Assembly (NCBI RefSeq): GCF_007830455.1 | Contig: NZ_VLLB01000002.1 | Span: 434,001-498,000 of the forward strand | Origin: Pseudoduganella lurida | GTDB taxonomy: Bacteria > Pseudomonadota > Gammaproteobacteria > Burkholderiales > Burkholderiaceae_D | Length of the DNA stretch: 64,000 nucleotides | Direction of reading: 5' to 3' | Shown: positions 17,789 to 26,175 of the stretch, in pieces | How positions within the stretch are numbered: position 1 is the first letter of the stretch | Layout: every line of letters starts with the position of its first letter | The notes under the pieces: model-generated | Told to the model about the DNA's origin: nothing | The model's database searches: none | Seen by the model: only the letters and a program-made list of their open reading frames with translations | Translations under genes and position numbers: made by a program

Positions 17789-18575
17789 TTTCACCTTTGC
17801 CACGCCCCCCACGGCAGCAACGGCCGCCACCGCATCGAACATGACGGCGGCGCGGCCCGCCCTGCCCGCCGGCTTCGGCGGCGGGGCAGCGGCCGGCGGT
17901 TTTGCGAGCGCCTTCAACCAGGTGCAGGCCGATGTCGCGAATTTCATCGCGGCCGGCGGCAGCGTCGGTTCCGCCGGTGCCGGGCTGACGGCTGACGGCG
18001 CGGCGCTGCGTGCCCGCCTGTCCGCCACTGCCCTGGGCGGCCCCGCCGCCGATGGCGCCATCGATGGCGGCATCGATGGAAGTACGATCGACGGCAGCAT
18101 GATCAACGGAAGTACCGCGCAGCAGCAGGAGTTCCTGGCGGCGATCCGCCCGTACGCCGCGCAGGCTGCCGAAAAGCTGGGCGTCTCGCCCGATATCGTG
18201 GCCGCCCATGCGGCGCTCGAATCGGGCTGGGGCCAGCGCCCGCTGCGCCAGGGCGGCGCGGACACCAACAACCTGTTCGGCATCAAGGCCGGCAGCGGCT
18301 GGCAGGGCGACGTGGCCGCCAACACGACCACCGAATACGAACATGGCGCCGCCGTGCGCAAGGTGGAGAAATTCCGCAGCTATCCGGACCAGGCCAGCGC
18401 CTTCCGCGACTATGCCGAGCTCCTGACGGCCAATCCCCGCTACCAGTCGGCCCTGAACGCCGGCAACGACGCCCATGCGTTCGCCAGCGGCCTGGCGCGC
18501 GGCGGCTATGCCACCGATCCCGCCTACGCGCAGAAGCTGGCGAAGCTGGCCGCGAAGATCGCCCGCTCCGAATAA
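17775..18575 (+). CDS. Flagellar glucosaminidase (FlgJ C-terminal domain as a separate protein)
   Basis: This protein of 266 residues ends in a mannosyl-glycoprotein endo-beta-N-acetylglucosaminidase domain (about residues 120-265). It contains LGVSPDIVAAHAALESGWGQ with the catalytic Glu and NNLFGIKAGSGWQGD, the pattern of the muramidase half of FlgJ. It would open peptidoglycan for the rod. The N-terminal 115 residues are Ala/Gly/Thr-rich with short Asp-Gly repeats (GAIDGGIDGSTIDGSMI) and no rod-binding domain; no signal peptide is seen, consistent with export through the flagellar gate. The rod-binding half is encoded separately at 25648. It faces flgA tail to tail. Confidence 0.88.
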   Translation: MSRPDFTFATPPTAATAATASNMTAARPALPAGFGGGAAAGGFASAFNQVQADVANFIAAGGSVGSAGAGLTADGAALRARLSATALGGPAADGAIDGGIDGSTIDGSMINGSTAQQQEFLAAIRPYAAQAAEKLGVSPDIVAAHAALESGWGQRPLRQGGADTNNLFGIKAGSGWQGDVAANTTTEYEHGAAVRKVEKFRSYPDQASAFRDYAELLTANPRYQSALNAGNDAHAFASGLARGGYATDPAYAQKLAKLAAKIARSE

Positions 18576-18610
18576 GCCTCGGGCCGGACAACCGCCGCCC
18601 CTGGCGGACG

Positions 18611-19321
18611 TTATTCCATCGGCTCCACCTGTCCCTGCTCCACCACCCGCGCCCGGATCACGTTGCCGCTGGCGTTCTTCACCCGGATCGTCGCGCCCCG
18701 CCCGCCGCCATCGACGGCCTCGCCCGCCATGGTCACTTCGATATTGTCCTTCCTGGCCACGATGCGCACCGCCTCGCCCCGCTTGACGAGGGTGGCCGCC
18801 ACCAGCATGTTGGCGCGCAGCACCGTGCCGGCACGGACGGTGCGCCGGGTCGCCATCCCCGGCACCGCGGAGAGATCGGACAGCGCATCCGGCATGCCCG
18901 TGATGTCGTGGCGCTCCAGCAACAGGTCGTTTATGTCAACACTTTTCCCTGATGGCAAGTCCGTTGCCGCAACGGCCACGCGGGCGGAAATCCTGGCGCG
19001 CGTGACGAATTCGTAACGCCAGCCGCCGGCGTCTGGACAGATTGCCACGAAGCGCATCCGCGCCGGCTGGCGGATATCCGCGCTCTCCACTCTGGGGACG
19101 CCGTCGCAGCTCCCGATCGGCCTGGTATTCCTGGCAACCTCGATCTCGAACGCAGGTTCGCTCCAGCCGGCCAGTTCCGCGTGCCGGTTCAGCTGCGCGG
19201 TCGCTTCCCGCTGCACCTGCGCGACCAGCGACTCAGGCGTGACGGATGCTGCCGTGCAAAACTTGGTCATGCCGATGAGCAACAGCGGAAAAAATCGGGT
19301 TACAATGCATTTGTTGAACAT
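18611..19321 (-). CDS. flgA: Flagellar P-ring chaperone FlgA
   Basis: FlgA is a periplasmic chaperone for P-ring assembly by FlgI. The protein of 236 residues starting at ATG 19321 has a signal peptide (about residues 1-25, basic then hydrophobic, cleaved near TAA-SV) and a C-terminal SAF/ChapFlgA domain with AGTVLRANMLVAATLVKRGE and IEVTMAGEAVDGG, ending GNVIRARVVEQGQVEPME. It is transcribed against its neighbours and divergently from flgB, as flgA commonly is. A longer in-frame extension to 20218 is only antisense to flgB/flgC. Confidence 0.92.
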   Translation of the reverse strand: MFNKCIVTRFFPLLLIGMTKFCTAASVTPESLVAQVQREATAQLNRHAELAGWSEPAFEIEVARNTRPIGSCDGVPRVESADIRQPARMRFVAICPDAGGWRYEFVTRARISARVAVAATDLPSGKSVDINDLLLERHDITGMPDALSDLSAVPGMATRRTVRAGTVLRANMLVAATLVKRGEAVRIVARKDNIEVTMAGEAVDGGGRGATIRVKNASGNVIRARVVEQGQVEPME

Positions 19322-19441
19322 GGGCAATACCTTCGAGGCAATATTTCGCCGAGATTGCCTGCAATCCGCGGTCGGTGGCCGCAATTCTACATGGCATGAC
19401 TGCCAGCGCGGCTGCCACGCCGGCCAATACAGGGGATCCAT
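19322..19441. promoter_or_regulatory. Divergent flgA-flgB intergenic region
   Basis: These 120 bases must contain the flgA and flgB promoters. GGCAAT occurs at 19323 and 19337, and its complement ATTGCC at 19354, giving a 6-bp inverted pair at 19337-19359 around an 11-nt centre. No clear sigma-54 or sigma-28 consensus is visible. An AGGGGA ribosome site precedes the flgB ATG. Confidence 0.45.
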
Positions 19442-19804
19442 ATGGGCATCAATTTCAAGGACGTGACCGGTATCCACGCCGATGCGCTCAACCTGCGCAC
19501 GGAGCGCAGCCGCGTGCTGGCTTCGAATATCGCCAACGAGAACACGCCGGGCTTCCAGGCCCAGGACATCGACTTCGCGTCGTCGATGGCGCGCCTGCAG
19601 TCCGAAGCCGATGGCGGCCTGTCGCTGATGTCGGAAAGCGATCCCCTGTTCCGCGTGCCGCACCACCCGACGGCGGACGGCAATACCGTCGAGATCGGCG
19701 TCGAGCAGGCCGCCTTCTCGCAGAACGCCACCGATTTCCAGACCAGCCTCACCTTCATCAACATGAAGCTGAAGGGGCTGGCCAAGGCCATCAATGGGCA
19801 ATAA
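19442..19804 (+). CDS. flgB: Flagellar proximal rod protein FlgB
   Basis: FlgB is a proximal rod subunit. The 120-residue protein has the rod-family N-terminal motif RSRVLASNIANENTPGFQAQ (about residues 22-41) and a C-terminal helix ending in the NMKLKGLAKAINGQ region. It is the first gene of the rod-hook operon flgBCDEFGHIJKL, preceded by an AGGGGATC ribosome site. Length and position are normal. Confidence 0.95.
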   Translation: MGINFKDVTGIHADALNLRTERSRVLASNIANENTPGFQAQDIDFASSMARLQSEADGGLSLMSESDPLFRVPHHPTADGNTVEIGVEQAAFSQNATDFQTSLTFINMKLKGLAKAINGQ

Positions 19805-19828
19805 AGAACTTTCCGACACGGGTCCCGC

Positions 19829-20245
19829 ATGAGCTTCAAGGATATTTCCCAGATCGCCGGATCGGCGATGGCGGCGCAGACGGTGCGCCTGAACACGGTG
19901 GCATCGAACCTGGCCAACGCCGATTCCGTGTCCGCCAGCGAAAACGACACCTACCGCGCCCGCAAGCCCGTGTTTGCCGCCGTGATGAACGAAGGCGCGA
20001 ATGCCGCCGCCGGCGGCCGCGTGCAGGTGCTGGACGTGGTCGAGAGCGCCGAGCCGCTGCGCAAGGTGTACGAGCCGGACCACCCGATGGCCAATGCCGA
20101 GGGCATGGTGTTCTACCCGAACGTCAACCAGGTGGCCGAGATGACGGACATGATGTCCGCCTCGCGCGCCTTCGAGACGAATGTCGAGGTGCTGGGCCGC
20201 ATCCGGTCCATGCAGCAATCCCTTCTGAAACTGGGCGAAGTCTGA
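19829..20245 (+). CDS. flgC: Flagellar proximal rod protein FlgC
   Basis: FlgC is a rod subunit adjacent to FlgB. The 138-residue protein carries the N-terminal pattern VRLNTVASNLANADSVSASE, the central YEPDHPMANAEGMVFYPNVN block (positions about 85-104) that is diagnostic for FlgC, and the C-terminal SASRAFETNVEVLGRIRS helix. It lies 24 bp after flgB and 2 bp before flgD. Confidence 0.96.
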   Translation: MSFKDISQIAGSAMAAQTVRLNTVASNLANADSVSASENDTYRARKPVFAAVMNEGANAAAGGRVQVLDVVESAEPLRKVYEPDHPMANAEGMVFYPNVNQVAEMTDMMSASRAFETNVEVLGRIRSMQQSLLKLGEV

Positions 20246-20247
20246 TC

Positions 20248-20946
20248 ATGGAAACGAACCTTTTCACCAACTCGGCAGCGGCTTCGGCCGGTGCGTCCTC
20301 CTCGTCCACGCCGCTGGCGAACAACGCCAGCGAGAGCCAGGAGATGTTCACCAAGCTGCTGGTGGCGCAGATCAAGAACCAGGATCCGCTGTCGCCCAGC
20401 GATCCGTCCCAGTTCGTCCAGCAGCTGACCCAGCTGTCGCAGACGGAAGCGCTGCAGAACCTGGCCTCGCTGACCAGCAACAACGCCAGCGTGCTGCAGA
20501 GCATGCAGGTGCTGGCGCTGGGCGGCCAGGTGGGCTCGAACGTGATGGCCACCGCCACCAGCGTGCAGCTGGACGGCACCAAGGTGAGCGGCGAACTGGC
20601 CCTCACCTCGAACAGCACCAAGACCACCCTGGTCCTGACCGGCAGCGATGGCCAGGACCACGAACTGGCACTCGGCCCGCTCGCCGCGGGCAGCGCGCCG
20701 TTCTCGATCGATCCGACGGCCATGGGCCTGCCCGCGGGCACCTACAAGATGAAGGTCGTCACGTCGTCCGGCGAAACCCCGCCGGTCGATATCGCCGGGC
20801 GCCTGAACAGCGTGCGCCTGGGCGCCACGGGCAGCATCGTGCTCAACATCGCCAACGTGGGCGAGGTCGCGCCGAGCGCCGTCACCGCCTTCAACGGCAA
20901 ATCCACTACCACCGCTGCGGCCGGCGCCGCGACCACTTCTCTCTAA
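20248..20946 (+). CDS. flgD: Flagellar hook capping protein FlgD
   Basis: FlgD is the scaffold required for hook polymerisation. The 232-residue protein has the family N-terminus (MFTKLLVAQIKNQDPLSP, about residues 34-51, then QFVQQLTQLSQTEALQNL) and a C-terminal FlgD Ig-like / Tudor-like half with GLPAGTYKMKVVTSSGE. ATG 20248 follows the flgC stop directly. The Thr/Ala-rich end (STTTAAAGAATTSL) is unremarkable for an exported axial protein. Confidence 0.94.
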   Translation: METNLFTNSAAASAGASSSSTPLANNASESQEMFTKLLVAQIKNQDPLSPSDPSQFVQQLTQLSQTEALQNLASLTSNNASVLQSMQVLALGGQVGSNVMATATSVQLDGTKVSGELALTSNSTKTTLVLTGSDGQDHELALGPLAAGSAPFSIDPTAMGLPAGTYKMKVVTSSGETPPVDIAGRLNSVRLGATGSIVLNIANVGEVAPSAVTAFNGKSTTTAAAGAATTSL

Positions 20947-20956
20947 GAGGAACGCC

Positions 20957-22174
20957 ATGAGCTTCAATATCGCCCTGTCCGGCCTGCAGGCCATCAACGA
21001 GCAGCTGACCAGCATCTCGAACAATATCGCCAACGCCGGCACCTACGGCTACAAGGCCCAGCGCGCCAACTTCTCGTCGATGTACGCGGGCACGCAGGCC
21101 ACCGGCACGACCATCGGCTCGACCACCCAGAACATCGGCCTGACGGGCGGCGTGCTGAGCACCGGCCGTTCGCTGGATGCCTCCATCAACGGCCGCGGCT
21201 TTTTCGTCAGCAAGACGTCGTCCGGCGAGACCGTGTACAGCCGCGTGGGCATCTTCACGAAGGACGGCAGCGATTTCCTGGTCGACAGCGCCGGCCGCCG
21301 CGTGCAGGGCAACCAGCTGACGCCGGGCGTGGAATCGGATGGCGTGCCGGGCGACCTCAAGGTACCGACCTCCACGCTGGCAGCGAAGGCATCGACCGGC
21401 ATCGACTTCACGGCCAACCTGTCGGCCGACTGGAAGAAGCCGACGGTCGCGTTCGACACCACCAGCGATCCGGCCGTGGTGCCCGATTCGGCCAGCTACA
21501 ACATGACCAAGGTGACGCTGGCGTATGACAGCCAGGGCAAGAGCCACACGGTCAGCCAGTACTTCGTGCGCGACGACGATGCCGCCAACACGGTCACCAT
21601 CCACACGCTGGTCGATGGCCAGCGGCCGGCCACCGGCGAAGCCATCCAGCTGACGTTCGACAGCAACGGCGCGCTCGATACCACGACGCCCGCCAAGCTG
21701 AACCTCACCTTCAAGCCCGCCCCGGCCGCCGACGTGGCACTGGTGATCGACTACACGGGCAGCACGCTGCAGGCCGGCGAGGCGACCACCTCCACCAACG
21801 TGGCGGACGGCTACACGACCGGCCAGTACGTGGGCGTGGAACTGGGTTCGGACGGCAAGGTGATCGCCAAGTACTCGAACGGCCAGCAGCAGGCCGTCGG
21901 CCAGATCAAGCTGGCCACGTTCTCCAACGAGGATGCGCTGGTGCCCGTCAACGACACCAGCTGGACCGCCAGCGGCGACGTGGGCACCGTCAGCCTCGAC
22001 AACCCGGGCGCCAGCGTGGCGGGCAGCCTGTCGATCGCCACGCTGGAAGGCTCCAACGTGGACATCACCAACGAACTGGTGGGCCTGATGGGCTCGCAGC
22101 GCAACTACCAGGCGAACTCGAAGGTCATCACGACCGAGAACCAGATGCTGCAGTCGCTGATGCAGGCCCTGTAA
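20957..22174 (+). CDS. flgE: Flagellar hook protein FlgE
   Basis: FlgE polymerises into the hook. The 405-residue protein starts SFNIALSGLQAINEQLTSIS, has the rod/hook motif NNIANAGTYGYKAQRANF (about residues 24-41) and the FlgE segment LDASINGRGFFVSK. It ends with the family C-terminus ANSKVITTENQMLQSLMQ. An AGAGGAA ribosome site precedes the ATG. Length is within the normal FlgE range. Confidence 0.96.
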   Translation: MSFNIALSGLQAINEQLTSISNNIANAGTYGYKAQRANFSSMYAGTQATGTTIGSTTQNIGLTGGVLSTGRSLDASINGRGFFVSKTSSGETVYSRVGIFTKDGSDFLVDSAGRRVQGNQLTPGVESDGVPGDLKVPTSTLAAKASTGIDFTANLSADWKKPTVAFDTTSDPAVVPDSASYNMTKVTLAYDSQGKSHTVSQYFVRDDDAANTVTIHTLVDGQRPATGEAIQLTFDSNGALDTTTPAKLNLTFKPAPAADVALVIDYTGSTLQAGEATTSTNVADGYTTGQYVGVELGSDGKVIAKYSNGQQQAVGQIKLATFSNEDALVPVNDTSWTASGDVGTVSLDNPGASVAGSLSIATLEGSNVDITNELVGLMGSQRNYQANSKVITTENQMLQSLMQAL

Positions 22175-22198
22175 CACGCACTGGACTCGGACTGAACC

Positions 22199-22927
22199 AT
22201 GGACGCATTGATCTACACCGCGATGAGCGGCGCCGAGCGGGCCCTGCGGGGCCAGCAGGTGCACGCCAACAACCTCGCCAACATGGACACGGGCGGCTTC
22301 CGCGCCAACCTGGAGCTGGCCACCGCACAGGCCGCACCCGGCTATGGCTACGACGACCGCCACATGACCACGCTGCAGGCCAACGCGATCTCGACCAAGC
22401 AGGGCACGCTGCGGCCGACCGGCCGCGACCTCGATGTGGCGATCTCGGGCAGTGGCTACTTTGCCGTCGAGGGACCGAACGGCGAGGCGTACACGCGCGC
22501 CGGCGGCATCACGCTGGACGCCAACGGCACCATGACGGTGAACGGCATGCCGATCCTGGGCGAAGGCGGGCCGATCACGCTGCCCATCTACACCAAGGTG
22601 GAAATCGGCCAGGACGGCACCGTGTCGATCCAGAGCCCCGGCGGCATGGGCGAGATGCAGGTGATCGACAAGCTCAAGCTGGTGCGCGCCGAAGGGGGCG
22701 AGCTGACCAAGAACGAGGCGGGCCTGATCGTGGCGCGCGACGGCCAGCCGCTGGCCACCGACAACACGGTGCAGATCCGCCCCGGCCACCTGGAAGGCTC
22801 GAACGTGTCGGCCGTCGAGGAAATGGTCGCGACGATGAGCCTGAACCGCACGTTCGAAGTGCAGATGAAGCTGTTCAAGGCGGCGGACGACATGACCACT
22901 GCCGGCAACCGGCTGATCAGCGCCTGA
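22199..22927 (+). CDS. flgF: Flagellar proximal rod protein FlgF
   Basis: FlgF is a rod subunit. The 242-residue protein begins MDALIYTAMSGAERAL, typical for FlgF, followed by QQVHANNLANMDTGGFRANL. The C-terminal helix contains GSNVSAVEEMVATMSLNRTF and ends DDMTTAGNRLISA. It is 24 bp after flgE. The 127-bp gap to flgG is longer than others in the operon and contains a sigma-28-like promoter. Confidence 0.95.
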   Translation: MDALIYTAMSGAERALRGQQVHANNLANMDTGGFRANLELATAQAAPGYGYDDRHMTTLQANAISTKQGTLRPTGRDLDVAISGSGYFAVEGPNGEAYTRAGGITLDANGTMTVNGMPILGEGGPITLPIYTKVEIGQDGTVSIQSPGGMGEMQVIDKLKLVRAEGGELTKNEAGLIVARDGQPLATDNTVQIRPGHLEGSNVSAVEEMVATMSLNRTFEVQMKLFKAADDMTTAGNRLISA

Positions 22928-22977
22928 TCGGCCGCCGATCCGCAGCTGACTCTTACCAATTTATTTTCCGCCGGCAT

Positions 22978-23004
22978 TAAAGTTGCCTGGCGGATTGCCG
23001 TTGT
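22978..23004 (+). promoter_or_regulatory. Candidate sigma-28 promoter upstream of flgG
   Basis: TAAAGTTG (22978-22985) is followed after exactly 11 nt by GCCGTTGT (22997-23004). The enterobacterial FliA consensus is TAAAGTTT-N11-GCCGATAA, so the -35 matches 7 of 8 and the -10 matches 5 of 8 at ideal spacing. It lies about 50 bp before flgG. It was found by eye only. Confidence 0.45.
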
Positions 23005-23054
23005 CATGGCACGGCCCCGCCGCGAATGACCGCGGCCACCAACAGGAGCATCAC

Positions 23055-23846
23055 ATGAATCCAGCAATGTGGATCAGCAAGACCGGCGTGCAGGCACAGG
23101 ATGCCAAGCTGCAGGCCATCGCCAACAACCTGGCAAACGCCAACACGGTCGGCTTCAAGAAGGACCGCGTGGTCTTCGAGGATCTGGCCTACTCCATCGA
23201 AGGCCAGCCGGGCGCGCAGCGCGCCGACAACAACACGCTCGCGCCGACCGGTGTGCAGCTGGGCAACGGCACCCATATGGTGGGCACGCAGAAGGTGTTC
23301 ACCAACGGCAGCACGCAGATCACCAGCAACCAGTACGACGTGGCCGTGGTCGGCAATGGCTTCATGCAGGTGCAGCGCCCGAACGGCGAAGCCGCCTTCA
23401 CCCGCGCCGGCCAGCTGGGCCTGGATGCCAACGGCGTGCTGATCAATGCACAGGGCCTGCCGCTGACCCCGCAGATCACCGTGCCGGCCAATGCCACCTC
23501 GATCACGATCGCCGAGAACGGCACCGTATCCGCCACCATCGCCGGCAACACGGCGCCTACCGAACTGGGCCAGCTCACGCTGACCACCTTCATCAACCCG
23601 GCCGGCCTGCAGGCGCTGGGCGAGAACCTGTTCGCGGAAACGGCCGCCTCCGGCGCGCCCACCGAAGGCCGTCCGGGCGACGCGCAGTTCGGCAAGCTGA
23701 AACAGGGCGCGCTGGAAGCGTCCAACGTGCAGGTGGTCGAGGAGATGGTCGACATGATCGCTGCGCAGCGCACCTATGAAATGAACACGAAGGTGCTGTC
23801 CGCCGCGGACAACATGCTGCAGTACCTGGCCCAGGCCGCCCGCTGA
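23055..23846 (+). CDS. flgG: Flagellar distal rod protein FlgG
   Basis: FlgG forms the distal rod. The 263-residue protein (start ATG 23055 after AACAGGAGCATCAC) begins MNPAMWISKTGVQAQDAKLQ, has the rod motif ANNLANANTVGFKKDRVVFE, and the FlgG middle pattern VAVVGNGFMQVQRPNGE. The C-terminus is GALEASNVQVVEEMVDMI and AQRTYEMNTKVLSAADNMLQ, very close to consensus. Length is the usual 260. Confidence 0.97.
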   Translation: MNPAMWISKTGVQAQDAKLQAIANNLANANTVGFKKDRVVFEDLAYSIEGQPGAQRADNNTLAPTGVQLGNGTHMVGTQKVFTNGSTQITSNQYDVAVVGNGFMQVQRPNGEAAFTRAGQLGLDANGVLINAQGLPLTPQITVPANATSITIAENGTVSATIAGNTAPTELGQLTLTTFINPAGLQALGENLFAETAASGAPTEGRPGDAQFGKLKQGALEASNVQVVEEMVDMIAAQRTYEMNTKVLSAADNMLQYLAQAAR

Positions 23847-23862
23847 TTTTTTCGAGGACCCG

Positions 23863-24531
23863 ATGATCAAAGCGCAACTGAGCGCACTGGCCGCGCTGCT
23901 GCTGGCCGGTTGCGCCGCCACGCTGGCGCCGCCCCCCGTGCGGCCCGGCCCCTATGACGAACCGCCCGCCGTGGCCCGCATCGCGGCGCCCCGTGGCACC
24001 TCGGGCGGGGTGTTCTCCGCCGACGCCGGCCTGTCGCTCGTCTCGGACAGCCGCGCGTTCCGCACCGGCGACGTGGTGACCGTGATCCTGCAGGAAACCA
24101 CGCAGGCATCGAAAAGCGCCGGCACCAAGCTGGGCAAGGATTCCGGCATCTCCGTGACGCCCCCTTCCCTGCTCGGCAAGACGTATCCGAAGGCCGGCAT
24201 CGACCTCTCCGCCGGCCATTCGTTCCAGGGCGACGCCACGGCCACGCAACAGAATGCGCTGACCGGCGCGATCACCGTGGTGGTCCAGGAAGTGATGCCG
24301 AACGGCCTCCTGAAGGTGGCCGGCGAAAAGGCCCTCACCCTGAACCAGGGCGAGGAATTCGTGCGGCTGCGCGGCTACCTGCGCGCCGCCGACATCGATG
24401 CCAACAACCAGGTCTCGTCGCAGCGCATCGCCAATGCCCGCATCGCCTACTCGGCGCAGGGCACGCTGGCCGACACCAACACGCCGGGCTGGCTGCAGCG
24501 CTTCTTCCTCGGCCCCCTGATGCCGTTCTGA
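23863..24531 (+). CDS. flgH: Flagellar L-ring lipoprotein FlgH
   Basis: FlgH builds the L ring in the outer membrane. The 222-residue precursor has a lipoprotein signal with lipobox LLAGC, Cys17 being the expected acylation site. The FlgH-specific segment [20 protein letters not shown] (about residues 67-86) follows, and further on [20 protein letters not shown] with [15 protein letters not shown]. It requires an outer membrane, confirming a Gram-negative host. It lies between flgG and flgI. Confidence 0.96.
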   Translation: MIKAQLSALAALLLAGCAATLAPPPVRPGPYDEPPAVARIAAPRGTSGGVFSADAGLSLVSDSRAFRTGDVVTVILQETTQASKSAGTKLGKDSGISVTPPSLLGKTYPKAGIDLSAGHSFQGDATATQQNALTGAITVVVQEVMPNGLLKVAGEKALTLNQGEEFVRLRGYLRAADIDANNQVSSQRIANARIAYSAQGTLADTNTPGWLQRFFLGPLMPF

Positions 24532-24541
24532 CGGATTGCCC

Positions 24542-25648
24542 ATGAAACTGCACAAACTGTTCGCCGCCTGCGCCATCCTTGGCGCTCTGGCAGCACTGCC
24601 CGCCCAGGCCGCCCAGGTGCTGCGCAACCTCGTCTCCATCGAAGGCGTGCGCGACAATCCGCTAGTCGGCTATGGCCTGGTGGTGGGCCTGAACGGCAGC
24701 GGCGACTCGACGCAGGTGAAGTTCGCCAGCCAGTCGGTGGTCAACATGCTCAAGCAGTTCGGCGTGAAGATGCCGGACGGTGCCGATGCCAAGAGCAAGA
24801 ACGTGGCTGCCGTGATGGTGTCCGCCGTGTTCCCGCCGGGCTACCGCCGCGGCCAGCCGATCGATGTCACCGTGTCGTCGCTGGGCGATGCGAAGTCGCT
24901 GCGCGGCGGCTCGCTGCTGCTCACGCCCCTGCGCGCGGCCGACAATGAAACCTATGCGCTGGCGCAGGGCAATGTCGTGGTGGGCGGCCTGAACGCTTCC
25001 GGCAAGAGCGGCTCCTCCGTCACCGTCAACACGCCGACGGCCGGGCGCATTCCGAACGGCGCGCTGATCGAGCGCGAGATCGCCACCGATTTTTCGACCA
25101 ATGCCACGGTGCGCCTGTCGCTGCGCCGCCCCAGCTTCGAGACGGCCACCAATATCGTCGACTCAATCAACCGCAAATTCGGCAACATCGCCAGCACGGA
25201 CGATGCCACCAGCGTGGCCGTGGCCGCCCCGGAAAACCCGACCCAGCGCGTGGCCTTCATGGCGAAACTGGAAGGCCTGAACATCGACGTGGGCCAGGAA
25301 AATCCGCGCGTCGTGTTCAATTCGCGCACCGGCACGGTGGTCATCGCCGACGGCCTGCGCGTGAAGGCGGCCGCCGTCACCCATGGCTCCCTGAAGGTGG
25401 TGATCTCGGAAAGCTCGAAGGTCAGCCAGCCGAACGCCCTGGCCGGCGGCCAGACCGTCGTCACGCCGCAGTCGAACGTGTCGGTGGACCAGGGGTCGGG
25501 CCAGATGTTCAAGTGGCCCGCCGGCGCCAAGCTGCAGTCGATCATCGACGTGGTGAACAGCCTGGGCGCCTCGCCGGACGACATCATGGCGATCCTGCAG
25601 GCACTCGACCAGGCCGGCGCGATCGAAGGCGAACTGGTGGTGATCTGA
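24542..25648 (+). CDS. flgI: Flagellar P-ring protein FlgI
   Basis: FlgI assembles the periplasmic P ring around the rod with help from FlgA. The 368-residue precursor has a Sec signal peptide (about residues 1-22, cleaved after AQA). The highly conserved N-terminus follows: [20 protein letters not shown], then NGSGDST. Other hallmarks are the [20 protein letters not shown] block and the end [20 protein letters not shown]. Start ATG 24542. The stop overlaps the flgJ ATG by one base. Confidence 0.97.
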   Translation: MKLHKLFAACAILGALAALPAQAAQVLRNLVSIEGVRDNPLVGYGLVVGLNGSGDSTQVKFASQSVVNMLKQFGVKMPDGADAKSKNVAAVMVSAVFPPGYRRGQPIDVTVSSLGDAKSLRGGSLLLTPLRAADNETYALAQGNVVVGGLNASGKSGSSVTVNTPTAGRIPNGALIEREIATDFSTNATVRLSLRRPSFETATNIVDSINRKFGNIASTDDATSVAVAAPENPTQRVAFMAKLEGLNIDVGQENPRVVFNSRTGTVVIADGLRVKAAAVTHGSLKVVISESSKVSQPNALAGGQTVVTPQSNVSVDQGSGQMFKWPAGAKLQSIIDVVNSLGASPDDIMAILQALDQAGAIEGELVVI

Positions 25649-26058
25649 TGGACGCGCGCCTGCCCGTCACCTCGGCCACCTCCACCACCGCCGGCGCCGG
25701 CCTCGATCCGGCCGCCGAGGGCGCGCCGCAGGTGGCGCCCGCCGACAGCGCGTATCACAGGAAGGCCACGGAAGCGGCCATCAAGTTCGAGAGCTTTTTC
25801 ATCGGCCACATGCTCAAGCAGATGCGCAGCTCGACGAAGGAGCTGTCCGGCGACGACAGCATCTACAAGGATTCCGTCAACAGCGACATGCTGGACATGG
25901 CCGACAACCTGGTCGCCGACCAGATGGCCCACCAGCGCGCTTTCGGCGTGGCCGATGCCATCCTGCGCCAGCTCATCCCCGCCGCCCCGCCGCCACCGGC
26001 CGCACCGATGCCGGCCGGCGCCGTTCCTTCAGCACAGAAAAGTTCGGCAAAGACTTAA
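25648..26058 (+). CDS. flgJ: Rod-binding (rod cap) protein FlgJ, single-domain form
   Basis: This is the rod-scaffold half of FlgJ only. The 136-residue protein contains the Rod-binding domain (about residues 45-112: KFESFFIGHMLKQMRSSTK, then SVNSDMLDMADNLVADQMA), followed by a Pro/Ala-rich tail. The C-terminal muramidase domain of enteric FlgJ is absent and occurs instead as a separate gene at 17775. Translation starts inside the flgI stop (TGATG). A 117-bp gap with an inverted GC-rich stretch separates it from flgK. Confidence 0.92.
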   Translation: MDARLPVTSATSTTAGAGLDPAAEGAPQVAPADSAYHRKATEAAIKFESFFIGHMLKQMRSSTKELSGDDSIYKDSVNSDMLDMADNLVADQMAHQRAFGVADAILRQLIPAAPPPPAAPMPAGAVPSAQKSSAKT

Positions 26059-26175
26059 TGCCGCGGGTCCGGCGGTCGCCATGAATAGATAACAGAGCAG
26101 TTCCGGAGCATTCCAGCGTCATCCCCCGGCCAGCCGTCCGTGACCGGACGGGCCGGCTGCCATGAAAGATCCGCC

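Noticed and set aside
18611..20218. Long 535-codon version of the flgA frame
   Set aside because: Everything upstream of ATG 19321 is antisense to flgB and flgC; the short form has a proper signal peptide and family length.
23007..23022. Sigma-54-like site TGGCACG before flgG
   Set aside because: The -24 half is perfect, but the -12 position reads CGCC instead of TTGC, so the required GC at correct spacing is missing.
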